From: Lysobacterales bacterium CG02_land_8_20_14_3_00_62_12
GTDB lineage: Bacteria; Pseudomonadota; Gammaproteobacteria; Xanthomonadales; Ahniellaceae
Direction: 5' to 3'
Length of the DNA stretch: 10,961 bases
Assembly: GCA_002785585.1 (NCBI GenBank)
Contig: PEUI01000374.1
Coordinates: 1-10,961, forward strand
Both the position numbers and the translations under genes were made by a program. Below, one piece after another: positions 7,142-10,961 of this stretch (positions are counted from its first letter, which is position 1; every line of letters starts with the position of its first letter). The notes beneath the pieces are model-generated. The model did not search any database and was not told where the DNA came from. It saw nothing but the letters and a program-made list of their open reading frames with translations.

Positions 7142-7222
7142 CTACCGAACAATGTGCTGGCCGGCACAGTTTGCGCGTTGCGGCATGGCTCTTGCGTAAG
7201 ACCTAAGGCGTCGCCATTGGCC

Positions 7223-7228
7223 TACACT
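7223..7228 (+). promoter_or_regulatory. Candidate -10 element for the 818-residue signalling protein (TACACT)
   Basis: TACACT is followed by GTGCCG and lies 65 nt before the ATG at 7294. It is the same hexamer as before kup and oxyR. No good -35 was seen. The 253-nt divergent gap around it also holds a run of seven T (7264-7270) without a preceding stem. Confidence 0.3.
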
Positions 7229-7293
7229 GTGCCGAAGCTGGCGCCCACCTCGCTACCACTGGCTTTTTTTACCCAACCCACCCGCCAAGACCC

Positions 7294-9750
7294 ATGCCCA
7301 CTGGCCCACTGACCGCAACCGACCCTACCTCCACCCCAGCCGATGCCGGGGCATTGTTGAAACTTTGGTCCGCGTTATCCGAAAACTGGACGCTGGCGGC
7401 AGCACAGACCTTTGCCGATCAGATCGACACCTTGTTCGAGCACGCCGATGACGAACAGGTGACCGGCCTGGGCAATTTGTCGGCCTATATGGCGAGCTTT
7501 CTGGAGACGGAGCGCGCGCCGAATACGGCGCAACTGATCCGCCTGGACGAATTGGCCCGATTGGCGTTGGGCGCCGCTACCGATGCCGCCGCCAAGCCGC
7601 AACCAGCGCCAGCCGCAACGCCGGCCGACAACGCGCCAACCTTGCCCCACGCACCGGTGCCGTCGATCAGCACGATTAACCTCCATCCAGGCACCAAGGA
7701 AGTACGTCCCAAGTCGGCGCGCAACGCGATCTGCCTGATCGGCATCGCCGAATCGCTGGCCCCGGGATTGGTCGCCACCTTAAGCGAACGCGGCTACCAG
7801 GTTTCAAGTTATCCCAGTGCCAGTCAAGCCCGCGTCTATCTCAAAGACTATGCGCCGGGGGCGGTGGTCATGCTGGCGCCGCAATTGCGCGCATTGCCCT
7901 CTTTGCAAGCGCTGTGGTCCAAGGCGAGCGCACCGCCGGCGTTGATGGTGTTGTCGTCAAACCGCGATCTGACCTACCGTTTGTTGTCGTTGCGCGCCAA
8001 TGCCGCCGCCTATTTTGCCGCGCCGCTGGACAGCTATCGCATCGTCGCCCGGCTCGACGAATTGCTCGGCCGCCAATCGCTGCCTGCCTATCGCGTGTTG
8101 ATCGTGGAAGACGACCGTGACCTCGCGATCCAGGCCGGCCACTGGGTCGCCGCCGAGGGCATGACCGCGCGCATCGCCGCCTATGGCAGCGCCGCCATTG
8201 CAGCGATTGGCGAGTTTCAGCCCGATCTGGTGTTGATCGACGCCAGCCTGCCGGATGCCCGCGGCGTCGATCTGGTGCAGGTAATCAAGCAACAGCACGA
8301 ACATGCGATGCTGCCGATCGTGCTGATGTCCACCGCCGGTGATGCCGGCGAACGCTTCGACGCGATCGCCGCCGGTGCCGACGAAGTGCTGGTCAAACCG
8401 CTCAAGGCCAGACACGTGATCGGGGTGATCCGCTCACGCGTGCAGCGCGCGCAGTGGCTGCGGGCGCAAACCGAAGCCAGTTCAGCGCGCGATCCCAAAA
8501 GCGGGTTCTATCCGCGGTCACTGCTGCTGGACCGTATTCCGGCCCGCTTCGGCACCACCGGCTCCGCCCTGCTCTGTTTTGCGCTGGATGATGCCGACTT
8601 GCTGCGCAAGCAGATCGGCACCGCCGGCTTGAGCGCGTTGGATGTCGAAATCGGGCAACGCCTCAGCGGCTATCTGGCGGCCCACGACCTGGCCGGCACC
8701 TTGCGCGATTGCTCCTGGGTGGTGCTTATTACCCGCGATCGCCGGGAAGCCATTGCGCAACTGGCAGAGCGCGTGCGCTTCGCCGTGGTCGAAAAGCCAT
8801 TCACCCTTGCCGGTGAAGCGGTGGCGATCAGTGCCAGCGTCGGACTGGTCGATCTCGAAGAGGGCCAATGGCGTCTTGATTCCGCGATCACCGCGGCGGA
8901 ATCCGCCGTCGCCAGCGCGGCCCAACGCGGAGGCAACAGCGTCGCCTGGTTCGAAGACAACGTGCGCCAGGGACCGGATCCGGCGTTGGCGGTGCGTGCG
9001 GTGCTCAGTCGGCCATTGGATCCACGCCATGTGCGCGTCGAGTTTCGACCACTGGTGCCGCTGAAGGGCACCTTGCAGGGGCAATTCGATTTCCAGTTTT
9101 ATCTGACCAGCGCCCACGACAGCGGTTCGCGTGCCGACTATGCCACTTGCGCCGCGGTGGCCAGCGAACTTGGCGTGCGCAGCGTATTCGAACGGCTGCG
9201 CATCGGCCACGCTCTCAGCACTCGGGAGGCCGCGCGCAATGATCGCCACGCGCTGCGGCTGCTGTTGCCGATGCTGGCCGATTGGCTGATCCAGCCCGGC
9301 GAAGCCGATTGGCTGCTGGGCGAACTGCAATCGCGGCAACTGGCGGGCACCGGTATCACTTTCGAATTGCCAAGCGCCGAATTGCTCGACCACCGCGCCG
9401 AATTGGTCGAACCGCTGCAGCGCCTGCGCGCCGCCGGCCTGCGCATTGGTCTATCCGACTACGGGCGTGATTTTGCGGCGGTGCACATTCTCACCCAGCT
9501 ACCGGTAGACACCCTGCGGCTGGATGCCGAGATCGTCGATGCCGCCACCATGACCAGCTCGGCCAATCCGACCTTGCTCGCCTTGGTGCGCAAGGCCCAT
9601 CAACTCGGCGCGATGGTGATCGCCCCGGAAATGGATACCCCGGAACGCGCCCATGTTTTGCTGCGACTGGGCATCGACTACGGCGTCGGCAATGCCTTCG
9701 GTGCGGCCACCGCGCAACCCGAGTTTGATTTCAATCGCCCGCTGTGGTGA
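7294..9750 (+). CDS. Multidomain response regulator with degenerate GGDEF and EAL domains (likely c-di-GMP effector)
   Basis: This 818-residue cytoplasmic protein has no membrane segment. A helical N-terminal domain (about 18-95) is followed by a Pro/Ala linker (96-140). Residues 145-260 form a receiver-like domain without the acidic pair, with A195 at the phospho-Asp position and AAP where KP is expected. A second receiver (266-385) is intact: E272-D273, phospho-acceptor D316, T347 and K368. A GGDEF-fold domain (about 400-553) reads RDCSW (471-475) where GGDEF belongs. An EAL-fold domain (about 565-812) has FDF (598-600) for EAL, SDYGRD (721-726) for DDFGTG and APEMD (777-781) for AEGVE. Both catalytic sites are therefore lost. 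By analogy with FimX-type proteins it may sense c-di-GMP or act through contacts under phosphorylation control (inference). The ATG lacks a strong ribosome-binding site. oxyR starts 130 nt downstream. Confidence 0.88.
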   Translation: MPTGPLTATDPTSTPADAGALLKLWSALSENWTLAAAQTFADQIDTLFEHADDEQVTGLGNLSAYMASFLETERAPNTAQLIRLDELARLALGAATDAAAKPQPAPAATPADNAPTLPHAPVPSISTINLHPGTKEVRPKSARNAICLIGIAESLAPGLVATLSERGYQVSSYPSASQARVYLKDYAPGAVVMLAPQLRALPSLQALWSKASAPPALMVLSSNRDLTYRLLSLRANAAAYFAAPLDSYRIVARLDELLGRQSLPAYRVLIVEDDRDLAIQAGHWVAAEGMTARIAAYGSAAIAAIGEFQPDLVLIDASLPDARGVDLVQVIKQQHEHAMLPIVLMSTAGDAGERFDAIAAGADEVLVKPLKARHVIGVIRSRVQRAQWLRAQTEASSARDPKSGFYPRSLLLDRIPARFGTTGSALLCFALDDADLLRKQIGTAGLSALDVEIGQRLSGYLAAHDLAGTLRDCSWVVLITRDRREAIAQLAERVRFAVVEKPFTLAGEAVAISASVGLVDLEEGQWRLDSAITAAESAVASAAQRGGNSVAWFEDNVRQGPDPALAVRAVLSRPLDPRHVRVEFRPLVPLKGTLQGQFDFQFYLTSAHDSGSRADYATCAAVASELGVRSVFERLRIGHALSTREAARNDRHALRLLLPMLADWLIQPGEADWLLGELQSRQLAGTGITFELPSAELLDHRAELVEPLQRLRAAGLRIGLSDYGRDFAAVHILTQLPVDTLRLDAEIVDAATMTSSANPTLLALVRKAHQLGAMVIAPEMDTPERAHVLLRLGIDYGVGNAFGAATAQPEFDFNRPLW

Positions 9751-9834
9751 GCACGGGCCACGGTCGCAAGCCGGTCAGATCAGTGCCAGGCTGCGGTTCC
9801 AGAGGATCGCTGACGACGAACCAAAGGCTGGCTG

Positions 9835-9864
9835 CGCGGCAGTTTTCCCGCATACACTGCCGCG
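9835..9864. repeat. Perfect 9-bp inverted repeat overlapping the putative oxyR promoter
   Basis: CGCGGCAGT (9835-9843) and ACTGCCGCG (9856-9864) are exact reverse complements with a 12-nt spacer. The right arm overlaps the candidate -10 TACACT, and the repeat ends 16 nt before the oxyR ATG. It contains a T-N11-A pair (9844/9856), the minimal core of LysR-type sites, so autoregulation is possible. It could also be an RNA stem closing the upstream gene, although no T-run follows directly. Confidence 0.5.
9853..9858 (+). promoter_or_regulatory. Candidate -10 element for oxyR (TACACT)
   Basis: TACACT followed by GCCGCG lies 22 nt before the oxyR ATG, giving a very short leader. It is the third occurrence of this hexamer directly before a gene in the window. 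No clear -35 was found. Confidence 0.35.
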
Positions 9865-9880
9865 TCCTCGGTCCTTTTCG

Positions 9881-10795
9881 ATGAATCTGCGCGATCTCAA
9901 ATACCTGGTCACCCTGATGGAGCTCAAGCACTTCGGTCATGCCGCCGAAGCCTGCTTTGTCAGCCAGCCCACGCTTTCTACCCAAATCAAAAAGCTCGAA
10001 GAAGAGCTGGGCGTCAGCCTGGTCGAACGCAATTCGCGCAACGTCTTGCTGACCGATGTCGGCTTGGAAATTGCCAGCCGTGCACGCACCGTGCTGCACG
10101 AAATCGATCAGATGAAGGAACTTGCCCGCCGCGCGCTGGACCCCGAAGCGGGCAGCGTGCGGCTCGGCATTTTTCCCACCCTGGCCCCGTATTTGTTGCC
10201 GCATGTGATCCCGCAGGTGCGCAAGCGCTTTCCCAATCTCACCTTGTTTTTGACCGAAGACAAGACCGAAGCGCTGCTGCAACGTCTGCACGACGGCCGC
10301 CTCGATGCCGCCATTCTGGCGTTGCCGCAGACCGATCTTCACCTGCACGCAGAACCGATGTTTTCGGAGCACTTTTTGCTCGCGCTGCCAGCGCATCACC
10401 CGCTCGCCAAACGCAAGCGTTTGCGCCTCACCGATCTGGAAAATCAGCAATTGTTGCTGCTCGAAGAAGGCCACTGTCTGCGCGACCAGGCGCTGGCGGT
10501 CTGTCAGCTGGCGCAGGCCGAGGAGCAATCCGGCTTTCGTGCCACCAGCCTGGAAACGCTGCGGCAAATGGTCGGCTCGGGGGTTGGCATCACGCTGCTG
10601 CCCGCGCTCGCGGTGCAGGCGCCAGTCGCGCCGATGCCGGGACTGAAACTGATGCGCTTCAGCGATCCGCCGCCGCATCGACGGATCGGTCTGGTGTGGC
10701 GGCGCAGCTCGGCGTTCGCCCCGTTTTTGCAACGTCTCTGCAAAGTGCTGGCGGCGGTGCCCAAACCGCTGCTCAGCGGCATGGCCGCCCCCTGA
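9881..10795 (+). CDS. oxyR: Hydrogen peroxide-sensing LysR-type regulator OxyR
   Basis: OxyR is a cytoplasmic tetrameric transcription factor that H2O2 activates by forming a disulfide, after which it switches on catalase, peroxiredoxin and iron-protection genes. The 304-residue protein starts MNLRDLKYLV, has the winged helix-turn-helix in about residues 1-60 (AAEACFVSQPTLSTQIKKLE, 21-40), then a linker helix and the substrate-type domain (about 92-300). The redox cysteines are C199 in GHCLRDQ and C208, at the same numbers as in E. coli OxyR (305 residues), and the ATSLETLRQMV and GITLLPALAV motifs follow. This conserved numbering fixes the ATG at 9881, although there is no good Shine-Dalgarno. 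An in-frame upstream extension is open but has no family similarity. An OxyR-type operator lies just downstream, before the next gene. Confidence 0.97.
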   Translation: MNLRDLKYLVTLMELKHFGHAAEACFVSQPTLSTQIKKLEEELGVSLVERNSRNVLLTDVGLEIASRARTVLHEIDQMKELARRALDPEAGSVRLGIFPTLAPYLLPHVIPQVRKRFPNLTLFLTEDKTEALLQRLHDGRLDAAILALPQTDLHLHAEPMFSEHFLLALPAHHPLAKRKRLRLTDLENQQLLLLEEGHCLRDQALAVCQLAQAEEQSGFRATSLETLRQMVGSGVGITLLPALAVQAPVAPMPGLKLMRFSDPPPHRRIGLVWRRSSAFAPFLQRLCKVLAAVPKPLLSGMAAP

Positions 10796-10841
10796 TCGCG
10801 CGGCAGCCAGCCAAGCGCGGACGGAGCAAGCCGCATCATCC

Positions 10842-10878
10842 ATAGGTTTTGTCTATCACATTCATCAAAACAATTGAT
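10842..10878 (+). promoter_or_regulatory. Predicted OxyR tetramer operator
   Basis: The sequence fits ATAG-N7-CTAT-N7-ATCA-N7-TGAT with exact spacing. The left half, CATAGGTTTTGTCTATC, agrees with the known OxyR dimer motif GATAGGTTNAACCTATC at 12 of 16 defined positions. The right half keeps only the outer symmetry (ATCA/TGAT). The last base abuts the candidate -35, as expected for an activator that contacts polymerase. It lies between oxyR and the next gene, whose promoter it most likely controls. Confidence 0.65.
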
Positions 10879-10907
10879 TGTGATCGGTTGATGGTGCGCG
10901 CTAAAGT
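10878..10907 (+). promoter_or_regulatory. Candidate promoter of the gene after oxyR
   Basis: TTGTGA (10878-10883, 4 of 6 to TTGACA) and TAAAGT (10902-10907, 4 of 6 to TATAAT) are separated by 18 bp. The start would be near 10914, giving a leader of about 42 nt that includes the GGAG site. Both hexamers are weak, as is usual for activator-dependent promoters. Confidence 0.45.
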
Positions 10908-10955
10908 GCCCGCACCCTGGCCGCAGGGCTTAAATCCCCCAACTGGAGAACCACC

Positions 10956-10961
10956 ATGGCT
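10956..10961 (+). CDS. First two codons of a gene cut by the window end; probable OxyR target
   Basis: ATGGCT (Met-Ala) follows GGAGAA at 10945-10950 with five bases between, a strong ribosome-binding site. Nothing of the product can be read. Its position behind an OxyR-type operator and next to oxyR suggests a peroxide-defence gene such as a catalase-peroxidase, catalase, peroxiredoxin or Dps. That identity is inference only. Confidence 0.55.

Noticed and set aside
7264..7270. Run of seven T as an intrinsic terminator
   Set aside because: No stable stem precedes it, and no + gene ends upstream of it nearby.
9653..9880. Upstream extension of oxyR by 76 codons
   Set aside because: It overlaps the end of the preceding gene and shifts C199/C208 away from the conserved numbering.
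9731..10843. Long open - frame antisense to oxyR
   Set aside because: It mirrors the oxyR coding region; OxyR with its conserved cysteines is the real gene.

Overview
The window reads as ordinary, densely coded chromosome of a GC-rich gammaproteobacterium. LpxH implies a Gram-negative envelope, and OxyR keeps the exact residue numbering of the enterobacterial protein. The ppi-lpxH adjacency is also typical of gammaproteobacteria. From memory, a kup gene beside ruvA occurs in Xanthomonadales; that placement is an inference, not something the sequence proves. No transposase, phage gene, tRNA, rRNA or CRISPR array was seen.

Left block (1-3330, all +): the 3' part of an unrecognised protein with a receiver-like N-terminus; a cyclophilin with a signal peptide; the lipid A enzyme LpxH; and the Holliday-junction protein RuvA. 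The first two are 75 nt apart, then the gaps are 96 and 60 nt, so co-transcription is possible. A 19-bp perfect palindrome is centred on the lpxH stop codon.

Middle block: kup (K+ uptake, +) starts 45 nt after ruvA behind a candidate promoter. It converges on pgk (phosphoglycerate kinase, -), with a GGTGGGT/ACCCACC hairpin in the 61-nt gap. Upstream of pgk on the - strand is a two-helix membrane protein of unknown function, whose ATG overlaps the end of a short glycine-rich frame.

Right block (7294-end, +): an 818-residue signalling protein containing a degenerate receiver, an intact receiver, and GGDEF-like and EAL-like domains that both lack their catalytic motifs. Then comes oxyR. After it lies an OxyR-type operator (ATAG-N7-CTAT-N7-ATCA-N7-TGAT) and a promoter leading to a gene of which only the first two codons are visible, very likely a peroxide-defence gene.

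The most interesting items are the catalytically dead GGDEF/EAL protein, the partial receiver-like protein with TG(E/Q) repeats, the OxyR operator with its unseen target, and two perfect inverted repeats (at the lpxH stop and over the putative oxyR promoter). I found no convincing new multi-gene system.
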